From Maribellus sediminis (GTDB taxonomy: Bacteria > Bacteroidota > Bacteroidia > Bacteroidales > Prolixibacteraceae): DNA of 64,000 bases. This document shows, piece after piece, positions 55,371-62,543 of this stretch; within the stretch, counting starts at the first letter, position 1, and each line of letters opens with the position of its first letter. The DNA lies in assembly GCF_011799805.1 (NCBI RefSeq), contig NZ_WXUB01000001.1:1550001-1614000 (forward strand), written 5' to 3'. The translations under genes were made by a program, and so were the position numbers. The notes beneath the pieces were generated by a model that was not told the DNA's origin, ran no database searches, and was given only the letters and a program-made list of their open reading frames with translations.

Positions 55371-56660
55371 ATGACACAAATTACAAGTTTGGTTGAAAAA
55401 ATCAACGGAGGAAATAATCCTGTTTTTCAGGAATTGTACGGAACCGATGCTGCTGTATTAAAAGCACAGGCAGAAAGATATGCCGATCTGATGGATGAAT
55501 TTGAAAGCACTTACGCAAACAGCGATGTAAGTTTATTTAGTTCGCCCGGACGTACCGAAATTGGTGGTAACCATACCGACCACAACTACGGCCGTGTGTT
55601 GGCAGGTGCCGTGAACCTCGATAATATTGCTGTTGCGGCAGCAAATGGAAGCGATACCATTCGCATTAAATCTGCAGGATATCCTGAATTCCAGGTCGAT
55701 CTTTCTGACTTGAATATTGACGAATCGAAGTTCTACACTTCAGAGGCAATTGTAAAAGGGATTGCTGCAAAAATGAAAGCTAATGGATACGCAATTGGTG
55801 GTTTCGATGCCTGTATTGAAGGCCGTGTACCAAAAGGTTCGGGTTTGAGTTCTTCTGCATCTTTCGAAGTACTGATCGGTGCCATTATCAACGAGCTTTT
55901 TAACGACGGAAAAATGTCGGCTGTTGAAAATGCTATTATCGGGCAGTGGTCGGAAAATAACTATTTCGGAAAACCTTGTGGTTTGATGGACCAGACAGCT
56001 TGTTCGGTTGGTGGCTTGATCACTATCGATTTTAAAGATCCTGCGAATCCGATCGTAAAAGAGGTTGATTTCGATTTTGTTTCAACCGGATTCTCACTGG
56101 TAATTACCGATGTTGGTGGTGGTCACGACGACCCGGCTTCGCAGGCAGAGTATGCCTCGTTACCTACTGAAATGAAAGCCGTAGCAGCCGAACTCGGAGC
56201 AAACGTATTGCGCGAAGTTACTTTGGAACAGATCATTGATAAAATTCCTGAAATTCGCGAAAAAACTGGTGACCGAGCTATTTTACGTGCCTTCCACTTT
56301 CAGGGCGACAACCAGCGTGTAGTTGACCAGGTAGCAGCTTTGGAAAACAACGATTTTGCTGCTTTCCTGAAAATGGTAGTTGAATCGGGTTACAGTTCGT
56401 ACATGTACAACCAGAATATTTTCGATGTGGTGCACAAAGACGAGCAGGTAGTTTCGCTGGCACTGGCATTAAGCGAAATGATACTGAAAGGAAGCGGTGC
56501 ATGGCGTGTTCATGGTGGTGGTTTTGGTGGAACCATTCAGGCCTTTGTTCCACAAGAGAAAATCGACGAATACGTAAAAACACTGGAGCATGTTTATGGT
56601 AAGGGATCTTGTCACAAACTCTTCATCCGTTCAAAAGGATCGGTTAAACTCGATTTGTAA
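55371..56660 (+). CDS. galK: Galactokinase
   Basis: It phosphorylates D-galactose at C1 (Leloir pathway). The galactose-binding signature is 'SPGRTEIGGNHTDHNYGRVL', the ATP loop is 'VPKGSGLSSSASFEVLIGA', and the third GHMP motif is 'HGGGFGGTIQAFVP'. The catalytic Asp falls in 'KPCGLMDQTACSVGG'. 429 aa, somewhat longer than the E. coli enzyme (382 aa) because of an N-terminal helix. It follows the regulator by 46 nt. galT and galE are not in the window. Confidence 0.95.
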   Translation: MTQITSLVEKINGGNNPVFQELYGTDAAVLKAQAERYADLMDEFESTYANSDVSLFSSPGRTEIGGNHTDHNYGRVLAGAVNLDNIAVAAANGSDTIRIKSAGYPEFQVDLSDLNIDESKFYTSEAIVKGIAAKMKANGYAIGGFDACIEGRVPKGSGLSSSASFEVLIGAIINELFNDGKMSAVENAIIGQWSENNYFGKPCGLMDQTACSVGGLITIDFKDPANPIVKEVDFDFVSTGFSLVITDVGGGHDDPASQAEYASLPTEMKAVAAELGANVLREVTLEQIIDKIPEIREKTGDRAILRAFHFQGDNQRVVDQVAALENNDFAAFLKMVVESGYSSYMYNQNIFDVVHKDEQVVSLALALSEMILKGSGAWRVHGGGFGGTIQAFVPQEKIDEYVKTLEHVYGKGSCHKLFIRSKGSVKLDL

Positions 56661-56762
56661 ATAGATTGCTAAAATGTGAATGGTTGCCGGCTCATTCATA
56701 ATGGAAGTATTTTAAATAAATAAAAAAGTACAGGCAAGCGTTCGCAAATTCAATCGATATTT

Positions 56763-56821
56763 TAACTTTGGGGCAGAAAGTCAATTCGGGCGTATACGAA
56801 AAGCATACGGGATTGGCTTTC
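56763..56821 (+). promoter_or_regulatory. Promoter box followed by a long leader hairpin
   Basis: TAACTTTG (56763-56770) fits TAnnTTTG. Six nt later GAAAGTCAAT (56776-56785) pairs with ATTGGCTTTC (56812-56821), with one G-U pair, and inside it CGTAT (56791-56795) pairs with ATACG (56805-56809). The transcript would begin with this hairpin, about 165 nt before the transporter start. The rest of 56661-56985 shows no gene. Confidence 0.45.
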
Positions 56822-56985
56822 AGCCTAAATTAACGAGATACATTTCTAATGATATTCAAACTGGAACGTTTCTTTTTTCAGCACCTCAATCTTATTCTGT
56901 TTTTAAGAGGATTAGCCGAAAAATTTCCGGTTGCATTTCAAAATAGGAATTCGAATAATTACTACTTAAATCAATATTAATCATT

Positions 56986-58266
56986 ATGGAATCAAAAAAA
57001 CAAAATTACACGGTGCCGATTATAATGATGATCCTGCTTTTTGGTATGATCGCATTTGTAACAAATCTTGCTGCACCAATGGGAGTTGTCCTGAAGGACC
57101 AGTTTGGGGCAAGCAATTTTGAAGGGATGCTTGGTAATGCAATGAACTTTATTGCCTACGCCATTATGGGAATCCCCGGCGGCTTGCTTTTGCAACGAGT
57201 TGGTTATAAAAAGACAGCTTTGATTGCTGTTGCTGTAGGTTTTATAGGTGTAGGAATTCAATACCTTTCAGGACATGCTAGCCAAGATTCAGCTTTTTCA
57301 GTTTATTTGGTAGGCGCTCTTGTATCCGGTTTTTCAATGACTTTGTTGAACACCGTTGTAAATCCAATGCTAAACACCTTAGGTGGTGGTGGCAATAAAG
57401 GAAACCAGCTTATCCAGGTAGGAGGTTCATTTAACTCGGTAATGGCCACCTTCACACCTGCCTTTGTTGGGATTTTGATTGGTGAAGCTGCCAAAGCACA
57501 GATTTCGGATGTTTTCCCGGTGATGTACATTGCCATGGGAGTTTTTGCCCTGGTATTCTTTGTACTAATGGGTGTAAAAATTCCTGAACCACATGCAGAA
57601 CACAAATCAGAATCACTGAAGAGTGCAATGACGGGTGCTTTACAGTATCGTCATTTAATACTTGGTGCAGTTGCCATCTTTATTTATGTAGGTGTTGAAA
57701 TTGGTGTTCCGGGATTTCTGAATTTCTGGTTGTCAGATTCACCTGTAGGAAAAACAACCGCCGGTTATGTAGTCGGAACCTATTGGTTTTTAATGTTAAT
57801 TGGCCGCCTGGTGGGAGCTTCGATAGGTAGTAAAGTAAGCAGTAAATCAATGCTTACAGTTACATCGTTAGTTGGAATTATTTTAATTGCTGCAGCAATG
57901 TTTTCATCAACAGCCAATGAAGTTTCGTTGCCTGTTTTGATGAGATCGGCAACCGGCTCGCTATCATTTGGTTTGGCAGAAGTGCCAATTAATGCCATGT
58001 TACTTGTTTTGGTAGGTTTGTGTACCTCAATTATGTGGGGTGGTATTTTTAACCTTGCCGTTGAAGGTTTAGGAAAATATACAGCAGCCGCTTCCGGAAT
58101 TTTTATGACCATGGTAGTTGGTGGAGGTATCCTTCCGCTGATTCAGGGTAAAGTTGCCGATATAGCTGGTTATTTACCAAGTTACTGGGTAATCTTACTC
58201 GGTTTGGGATACCTGTTATTCTATGCACTTATTGGTAGTAAAGTTCACAAACGTGCAGATGCATAA
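56986..58266 (+). CDS. MFS sugar transporter, FHS (fucose/glucose-galactose permease) type
   Basis: A twelve-helix inner-membrane protein. Typical FHS segments: 'MMILLFGMIAFVTNLAAPMG', 'FIAYAIMGIPGGLLLQRVGY', 'NTVVNPMLNTLGGGGNKGNQ' and 'FWLSDSPVGKTTAGYVVGTY'. The Asn/Gly-rich helix with 'NPMLN' is a hallmark of fucose and glucose/galactose permeases. 426 aa. It has its own promoter region and follows galK, so galactose uptake is the likeliest role. A terminator follows it. Confidence 0.88.
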   Translation: MESKKQNYTVPIIMMILLFGMIAFVTNLAAPMGVVLKDQFGASNFEGMLGNAMNFIAYAIMGIPGGLLLQRVGYKKTALIAVAVGFIGVGIQYLSGHASQDSAFSVYLVGALVSGFSMTLLNTVVNPMLNTLGGGGNKGNQLIQVGGSFNSVMATFTPAFVGILIGEAAKAQISDVFPVMYIAMGVFALVFFVLMGVKIPEPHAEHKSESLKSAMTGALQYRHLILGAVAIFIYVGVEIGVPGFLNFWLSDSPVGKTTAGYVVGTYWFLMLIGRLVGASIGSKVSSKSMLTVTSLVGIILIAAAMFSSTANEVSLPVLMRSATGSLSFGLAEVPINAMLLVLVGLCTSIMWGGIFNLAVEGLGKYTAAASGIFMTMVVGGGILPLIQGKVADIAGYLPSYWVILLGLGYLLFYALIGSKVHKRADA

Positions 58267-58330
58267 ATTGTAGAAAATATACCGTTATCCTTCATTTTGT
58301 CGGATAACAATCAATTCGGGATTATCCCTA

Positions 58331-58364
58331 AAGCCACTCGTTGCATGACGGGTGGCTTTTTTTT
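58331..58364 (+). terminator. Rho-independent terminator after the FHS transporter
   Basis: AAGCCAC and GTGGCTT form the outer stem, with CGT/ACG inside and a T·G pair between; eight T follow. Confidence 0.9.
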
Positions 58365-58420
58365 CTGAAAGTCTCGTAGTGCAATAATTGGTTATCAGGG
58401 GTAGAATCATTTATTATTAA

Positions 58421-58485
58421 CTCACCCTGATTGTGCCTACGACACAATCGTCCCTCTCTGCTCGCAGAGAGGGAATGAGGGAGAG
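58421..58485. repeat. REP-like double hairpin
   Basis: Two adjacent perfect hairpins, GATTGTG/CACAATC (58429-58449) and TCCCTCTCTG/CAGAGAGGGA with a CTCG loop (58451-58474), are framed by imperfect arms CTCACCCTG and GAGGGAGAG. The structure resembles intergenic palindromic repeats. The rest of 58267-58668 holds the terminator and no gene. Confidence 0.6.
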
Positions 58486-58668
58486 TCTGCATAAATTTGT
58501 ATGGCTTTCATTCCTGTTGGTGATTCCCTGGAATCATGATTGTTTTATCCGCAGATCAGATATTCCCTATTTGCTGTTCAATAGCATTTAACAATATCCG
58601 GATTTTAAAAAATAAACGTTAATTTCACCGTTATTAATTAAACCAAGTTCAAACCAAAACAATGGATT

Positions 58669-60330
58669 ATGAGTAGTTTAGACTGGATCATTCTCGGCCT
58701 GTTTTTTCTTGGGCTGATTGGAATTATTGTATGGGTTCTCCTGCAAAAAGAGAAAGATACTTCAGATTATTTTCTGGCTGGGAGAGATGCTACCTGGATA
58801 GCAATTGGTGCCTCCATTTTTGCCTCGAATATTGGCTCCGAACACTTAGTGGGACTGGCCGGCGCCGGTGCTGAAAGTGGTATGGCCATGGCCCACTGGG
58901 AAATGCACGGCTGGATGATATTGATGCTGGGATGGCTTTTTGTTCCCTTTTACGCAAGGAGCAAAGTTTTCACCATGCCCGAGTTCCTCGAAAGACGATA
59001 CAATCCGCATGCACGTTCATTTTTATCCGTAATTTCAATTGTTAGCTACGTGCTTACGAAGGTGGCTGTAACAGTGTATGCCGGAGGTGTTGTTTTTAAG
59101 GATGTTTTTAATATCGATTACGTTACTTTCTTCGGATACAACATCGATTTCTTTTGGATAAGCGCCATCGGTCTGGTGGTTTTAACCGGTTTGTACACCA
59201 CATTTGGCGGGATGAAAGCGGTGCTTTATACCTCTGTGCTGCAAACTCCCATTCTTTTAATAGGCTCCATCGCCATTTTAGTGCTCGGAATAATAAAAGT
59301 GGGAGGCTGGAACGAACTAATGGAAATTACGCGTGCCAATGTAACGGTACATGGCGATTCAATGACCAGTTTGATGCGGTCGCATAACGATCCTGATTTC
59401 CCGTGGACAGGTGTGATACTGGGCTCAGCAATTATAGGTTTCTGGTACTGGTGTACCGATCAGTTTATTGTTCAGCGTGTACTTTCTGGACGCGATATGA
59501 AACAGGCAAGACGTGGTGCCATTTTTGGTGCTTACCTGAAATTAACTCCGGTTTTTATCTTTTTAATTCCGGGTATGATTGCTTATGCCTTAAACCAAAA
59601 AGGCTTGATAACACTGTCTTCTAACGATGCGGCTTTTTCTACCTTGGTAACAGAGCTGCTGCCAATCGGTTTTAAAGGAATTGTAATTGGTGGTATTCTG
59701 GCTGCATTAATGAGTTCGCTGGCTTCTTTATTTAACTCGTCGGCCATGTTGTTTACGATCGACTTTTACAAAAAATATGTGCCTGATGCAACTGAGAAGC
59801 ATTACGTTTTGGTTGGTCGTTTGGCAACAGTTGTAATTGTGTTGCTGGGTATCCTTTGGATTCCGGTTATGAAAGGCATAGGAAAAGTGCTTTATGAGTA
59901 CTTACAGGACGTTCAGTCATTACTTGCTCCTGGTATTGCGGCAGTATTTCTACTCGGAGTCATTTCGAAAAAAACAACTCCGGCAGCCGGTTTATGGGGA
60001 TTAATAATTGGTTTTACTCTTGGAATGTTACGTCTTGGACTTAATGTATTTTCAGGTTCTGTTGGCGAAGAATCGATCCTTTATAAAGTAATTTTATCGC
60101 ATAACTGGTTGCATTACGAAATATATCTGTTTATCCTGGTTATCATATCAATGATAGTAATCAGTTACTTTACCAAACCGAAAGATCCGAATACCATTGT
60201 TGGTTTAACCATGGGATCAGCCACTGCCGAACAACGTGCTGAAGTTCGCGACAGCTGGGGGAAATGGGATGTTATAAATTCAATTGTTATCATTGTTATT
60301 ATTATCGCATTCTATTCCTATTTCTGGTAG
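58669..60330 (+). CDS. Second sodium/solute symporter (SSS family, SGLT-like)
   Basis: A paralogue of the protein at 27242-28960, with the same N-terminal signature 'ATWIAIGASIFASNIGSEHL' and the same internal 'FWYWCTDQFIVQRVLSGRD' and 'MSSLASLFNSSAMLFTIDFY'. About 14 helices, 553 aa. Compared with its paralogue it lacks about 20 residues in the C-terminal third. Even the bases around the stop codon (TTTCTGGTAGAATTC) are the same in the two genes. Next to galK and galM, galactose or glucose import is likely. It is followed by a strong hairpin terminator. Confidence 0.93.
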   Translation: MSSLDWIILGLFFLGLIGIIVWVLLQKEKDTSDYFLAGRDATWIAIGASIFASNIGSEHLVGLAGAGAESGMAMAHWEMHGWMILMLGWLFVPFYARSKVFTMPEFLERRYNPHARSFLSVISIVSYVLTKVAVTVYAGGVVFKDVFNIDYVTFFGYNIDFFWISAIGLVVLTGLYTTFGGMKAVLYTSVLQTPILLIGSIAILVLGIIKVGGWNELMEITRANVTVHGDSMTSLMRSHNDPDFPWTGVILGSAIIGFWYWCTDQFIVQRVLSGRDMKQARRGAIFGAYLKLTPVFIFLIPGMIAYALNQKGLITLSSNDAAFSTLVTELLPIGFKGIVIGGILAALMSSLASLFNSSAMLFTIDFYKKYVPDATEKHYVLVGRLATVVIVLLGILWIPVMKGIGKVLYEYLQDVQSLLAPGIAAVFLLGVISKKTTPAAGLWGLIIGFTLGMLRLGLNVFSGSVGEESILYKVILSHNWLHYEIYLFILVIISMIVISYFTKPKDPNTIVGLTMGSATAEQRAEVRDSWGKWDVINSIVIIVIIIAFYSYFW

Positions 60331-60353
60331 AATTCATTTTAAATCTTCAAAAG

Positions 60354-60396
60354 AAAATAGCTGTTCATCATGTGGTGGACAGCTATTTTTTATAAA
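60354..60396 (+). terminator. Rho-independent terminator after the second symporter
   Basis: AAAATAGCTGT (60354-60364) pairs with ACAGCTATTTT (60379-60389) and is followed by T. The hairpin overlaps an in-frame ATG at 60370, one reason to place the next gene's start at 60418. Confidence 0.88.
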
Positions 60397-60417
60397 TTCG
60401 ATTTTTTAAAAATCCAT

Positions 60418-61335
60418 ATGTACGATATAATCGGTGATGTTCATGGTGAGGCTTCCATGTTAAAGAAGCTCTTAAAAAAAATGGGGTACGAGAAAACCAA
60501 TGGCAGTTTTTCGCACCCTGATCGTAAGGCAGTTTTTGTAGGTGATTTTATCAATAGGGGGCCTGAGATCCGCAAAACGCTTCGCATGATCCGATCGATG
60601 GTTGAAGCCGGAAATGCTTATGCTGTGCTGGGCAACCACGAAATTAATGCGATCATTTATCACACCAAAGACAAACAAGGATCATTACTCATCAGAAAGC
60701 CCAATAAGTATTTCTTATCGTTATTTAAGACCATTAACGAATTTAAACTGGAACCACTGGAGTGGAAAGATACTTTGAACTGGCTGAGAACACTTCCACT
60801 TTTTCTCGATTTTGGTGACATTCGAATAGTACATGCCTGTTGGTCGGAAAAGGCAATTGAAGTTGCCCGGTCGATCTACACAGAAGGCAGGATTAAAAAA
60901 AAGGTTTTCCGAACGATTCACAAAAACTCCGATTCTGAAATCAGCCAGAACGTTTGGTTGCTGACAAAAGGAGTTTATTTGAAGATGCCTTCCGATCTAC
61001 ACGTCAGAAATAACAAGGGAGTGATGCCACGTTCATTTCGTATTAAGTGGTGGGAAGATCCGAAAGGAAAGACATTTAAGGACTTATCGTTTGAAAGCAA
61101 ATATACACTGCCCGATTATACCGTTCCTGTGGAAATTTTGCCCGGAGTACATCCTTATCCCGAAGATGCTCCACTTTTGTTTTTTGGACACTATTGCCGA
61201 TGGAACGGACCTGTGATAATAAAACCCAATATCTGCTGTGTAGATTCCTGTGTAACAGGCACCTCCAATTTAACGGCCTACCGGTGGAGCGGAGAAAAGG
61301 TTCTGAACCCTGATAATGTGGTCACTTTGAAGTAA
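60418..61335 (+). CDS. Metallophosphoesterase, PrpE/ApaH-like
   Basis: A calcineurin-type phosphatase with the metal ligands in order: 'YDIIGDVHGEASML' (GDxHG), 'AVFVGDFINRGPE' (GDxxxRG), 'AVLGNHEINAI' (GNHE), a downstream His in 'DIRIVHACW' and a C-terminal 'LFFGHYCRW' (GH). The best match is with ApaH/PrpE-type diadenosine tetraphosphatases or Ser/Thr phosphatase relatives; the substrate is not fixed. 305 aa from the ATG at 60418. The gene stands alone between the symporter terminator and the tRNA genes. Confidence 0.88.
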   Translation: MYDIIGDVHGEASMLKKLLKKMGYEKTNGSFSHPDRKAVFVGDFINRGPEIRKTLRMIRSMVEAGNAYAVLGNHEINAIIYHTKDKQGSLLIRKPNKYFLSLFKTINEFKLEPLEWKDTLNWLRTLPLFLDFGDIRIVHACWSEKAIEVARSIYTEGRIKKKVFRTIHKNSDSEISQNVWLLTKGVYLKMPSDLHVRNNKGVMPRSFRIKWWEDPKGKTFKDLSFESKYTLPDYTVPVEILPGVHPYPEDAPLLFFGHYCRWNGPVIIKPNICCVDSCVTGTSNLTAYRWSGEKVLNPDNVVTLK

Positions 61336-61401
61336 ATAATTTACTGTAATGTTCTTGTTATCAGTGGTATATGTAAATTTTCAAAAAAATTATTTTTTGT
61401 A

Positions 61402-61431
61402 TTGCAGGTAAAAAAAGAAAGTATATATTTG
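61402..61431 (+). promoter_or_regulatory. Promoter of the tRNA-Asp pair
   Basis: TTG (61402-61404), 19 nt, then TATATTTG (61424-61431) match the Bacteroidota consensus well. Transcription would start near 61438, and short GC-rich leader stems (CCTTT/AAAGG, CCGC/GCGG) precede the first tRNA. Confidence 0.7.
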
Positions 61432-61487
61432 CAACACCTTTCGCAAAGGGGATTTAAGCCGCGAGCGGGGGTAAGTTCTAAAAATAC

Positions 61488-61561
61488 GGTGGCGTAGTTC
61501 AGTTGGTTAGAATGCCGGCCTGTCACGCCGGAGGTCGCGAGTTCGAGTCTCGTCGTCACCG
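61488..61561 (+). tRNA. tRNA-Asp (GTC), first copy
   Basis: A full cloverleaf: acceptor GGTGGCG/CGTCACC with one G·U, D-arm GTTC/GAAT, anticodon stem CCGGC/GCCGG with loop CTGTCAC (anticodon GTC), T-arm GCGAG/CTCGT with TTCGAGT. Discriminator G; CCA not encoded. 74 nt. Confidence 0.97.
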
Positions 61562-61598
61562 CAATTTTTTGAGAATATTATTTGACACTATATTTTAT

Positions 61599-61672
61599 GG
61601 TGGCGTAGTTCAGTTGGTTAGAATGCCGGCCTGTCACGCCGGAGGTCGCGAGTTCGAGTCTCGTCGTCACCG
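61599..61672 (+). tRNA. tRNA-Asp (GTC), second copy
   Basis: Identical in sequence to the first tRNA-Asp, 37 nt downstream and in the same transcript. It is followed directly by the terminator at 61677-61703. Its 3' end starts the 77-bp direct repeat that recurs at 62098. Confidence 0.97.
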
Positions 61673-61740
61673 CTTAAAAAAGCAGCTCTTTGGGCTGCTT
61701 TTTTTGTATTCAATTGTGAATTCCAAACTGAATTGGAGAA
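61664..61740 (+). repeat. 77-bp direct repeat, copy 1 (tRNA-Asp tail plus terminator)
   Basis: It contains the last 9 bases of tRNA-Asp, the terminator and 37 bases beyond. Copy 2 at 62098-62174 differs at a single base. The two copies bracket the GIY-YIG gene. Confidence 0.93.
61677..61706 (+). terminator. Rho-independent terminator of the tRNA-Asp operon
   Basis: AAAAAGCAGC / GCTGCTTTTT with a TCTTTGG loop and a T run. An identical second copy lies in the repeat at 62098-62174. Confidence 0.92.
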
Positions 61741-61818
61741 TGTAGTAAGTTTCTTGATATAGACAGTTTTTTCTCATAGAACACTTGTTGAGATTAAGAT
61801 ACTTTGTAACTTTTAATT

Positions 61819-62070
61819 ATGAAGTATTTTGTTTATATCCTACAAAGCGAAAAGGATTCCAGCTTTTATATCGGTTATACTTCAGATTTAGATCAAAGAC
61901 TCCAAAAGCATAATTCCGGTAGTACCAGGTATTCTTCACGAAAGCGACCATGGAAGCTGGTCTATGTGGAAGATTTTTTAGATAAGTCAGAAGCAATTAG
62001 ACGTGAACGCTTTCTAAAAAAACAGAGGAATAGAAGTTTCTATCAACGATTAATTGATGCAAAGAATTGA
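61819..62070 (+). CDS. Small GIY-YIG nuclease-domain protein
   Basis: 83 residues comprising only the GIY-YIG fold: 'KYFVYILQSEKDSSFYIGYT' contains the Y-V-Y and Y-I-G elements, followed by 'DLDQRLQKHNSG' and the helical 'SEAIRRERFLKKQRNRSFYQ'. It resembles the stand-alone UPF0213/YhbQ-type proteins, many of them annotated as endonucleases. A -7-like TACTTTG lies about 20 nt upstream. The stop codon touches a degenerate tRNA-Asp T-arm, and the gene is enclosed by the 77-bp repeats, so it behaves like a small passenger inserted at a tRNA gene. Nuclease activity and mobility are inferred. Confidence 0.88.
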   Translation: MKYFVYILQSEKDSSFYIGYTSDLDQRLQKHNSGSTRYSSRKRPWKLVYVEDFLDKSEAIRRERFLKKQRNRSFYQRLIDAKN

Positions 62071-62106
62071 GGTAGCGAGTTTCCCGAATTCTCGGGATCG
62101 TCACCG
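62068..62106 (+). pseudogene. Degenerate tRNA-Asp 3' end
   Basis: GAGGTaGCGAGTT followed by an altered loop (TTCCCGAATTCTCGGGA) and CGTCACCG corresponds to the T-arm and acceptor end of tRNA-Asp. The T-loop is replaced by a palindromic TCCCGAATTCTCGGGA-type sequence and the 5' half of the tRNA is missing. Confidence 0.75.
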
Positions 62107-62174
62107 CTTAAAAAAGCAGCTCTTTGGGCTGCTTTTTTTGTATTCAATTGTGTATTCCAAACTGAATTGGAGAA
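62098..62174 (+). repeat. 77-bp direct repeat, copy 2
   Basis: 76 of 77 bases equal copy 1 at 61664-61740, including the complete terminator hairpin. Confidence 0.93.
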
Positions 62175-62252
62175 GACTCACGTTAAAAATCCAGTGGATT
62201 ATATTATTAGTACAACAGCAATACAATTTTAAATTATATGCCTGCCGGCGGC

Positions 62253-62298
62253 CATACTATTAGCCTTGAACCAAATAGTATGCACAAAGTTCAAGGCT
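62253..62298 (+). repeat. Interleaved double palindrome (pseudoknot-like)
   Basis: CATACTATT (62253-62261) pairs with AATAGTATG (62274-62282); AGCCTTGAAC (62262-62271) pairs with GTTCAAGGCT (62289-62298). Both are perfect, and they are interleaved in the order A-B-A'-B', so as RNA they form either a pseudoknot or two alternative hairpins. The second is followed by GCTTTT. The region 62175-62543 has no gene that I can support. Confidence 0.7.
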
Positions 62299-62344
62299 GC
62301 TTTTGTTCATTTCCCTGCGTTTTCATAAAACCCAAGTTCGGTCG

Positions 62345-62364
62345 CCTGCCTGCCGGTAGGCAGG
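62345..62364. repeat. 20-bp near-palindrome, REP-like
   Basis: CCTGCCTGCCGGTAGGCAGG is almost self-complementary; a related half, TGCCTGCCGGCGG, lies at about 62239. Such GC-rich palindromes are unlike the AT-rich surroundings and look like a dispersed repeat. Confidence 0.6.
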
Positions 62365-62543
62365 GGTGATCTCCTTCCCGAATACTCAGGAGAGTTTCCC
62401 GCTCTCACTAAAGTTTTATTTCAACTCCGGGCAACGACCAAAAAAGACCAGTCCAATTTTGCACAGACAACAAATCTGAAAGTTACTTTGGAGCTTTGGC
62501 GTCGGTTATTGAGCCAGAAATCTCATGTGTTCCAATCCATTTT

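Noticed and set aside
61503-61745. 80-codon open frame across both tRNA-Asp genes
   Set aside because: It is a translation of tRNA sequence; the duplicated peptide reflects the two identical tRNAs.
62054-62263. 69-codon open frame after the GIY-YIG gene
   Set aside because: It runs through the tRNA remnant, the duplicated terminator and the palindrome, so it is not a credible protein.
62253-62298. Interleaved palindrome considered as a simple rho-independent terminator
   Set aside because: The second stem plus GCTTTT could terminate, but no gene nearby needs it and the first perfect stem is left unexplained.
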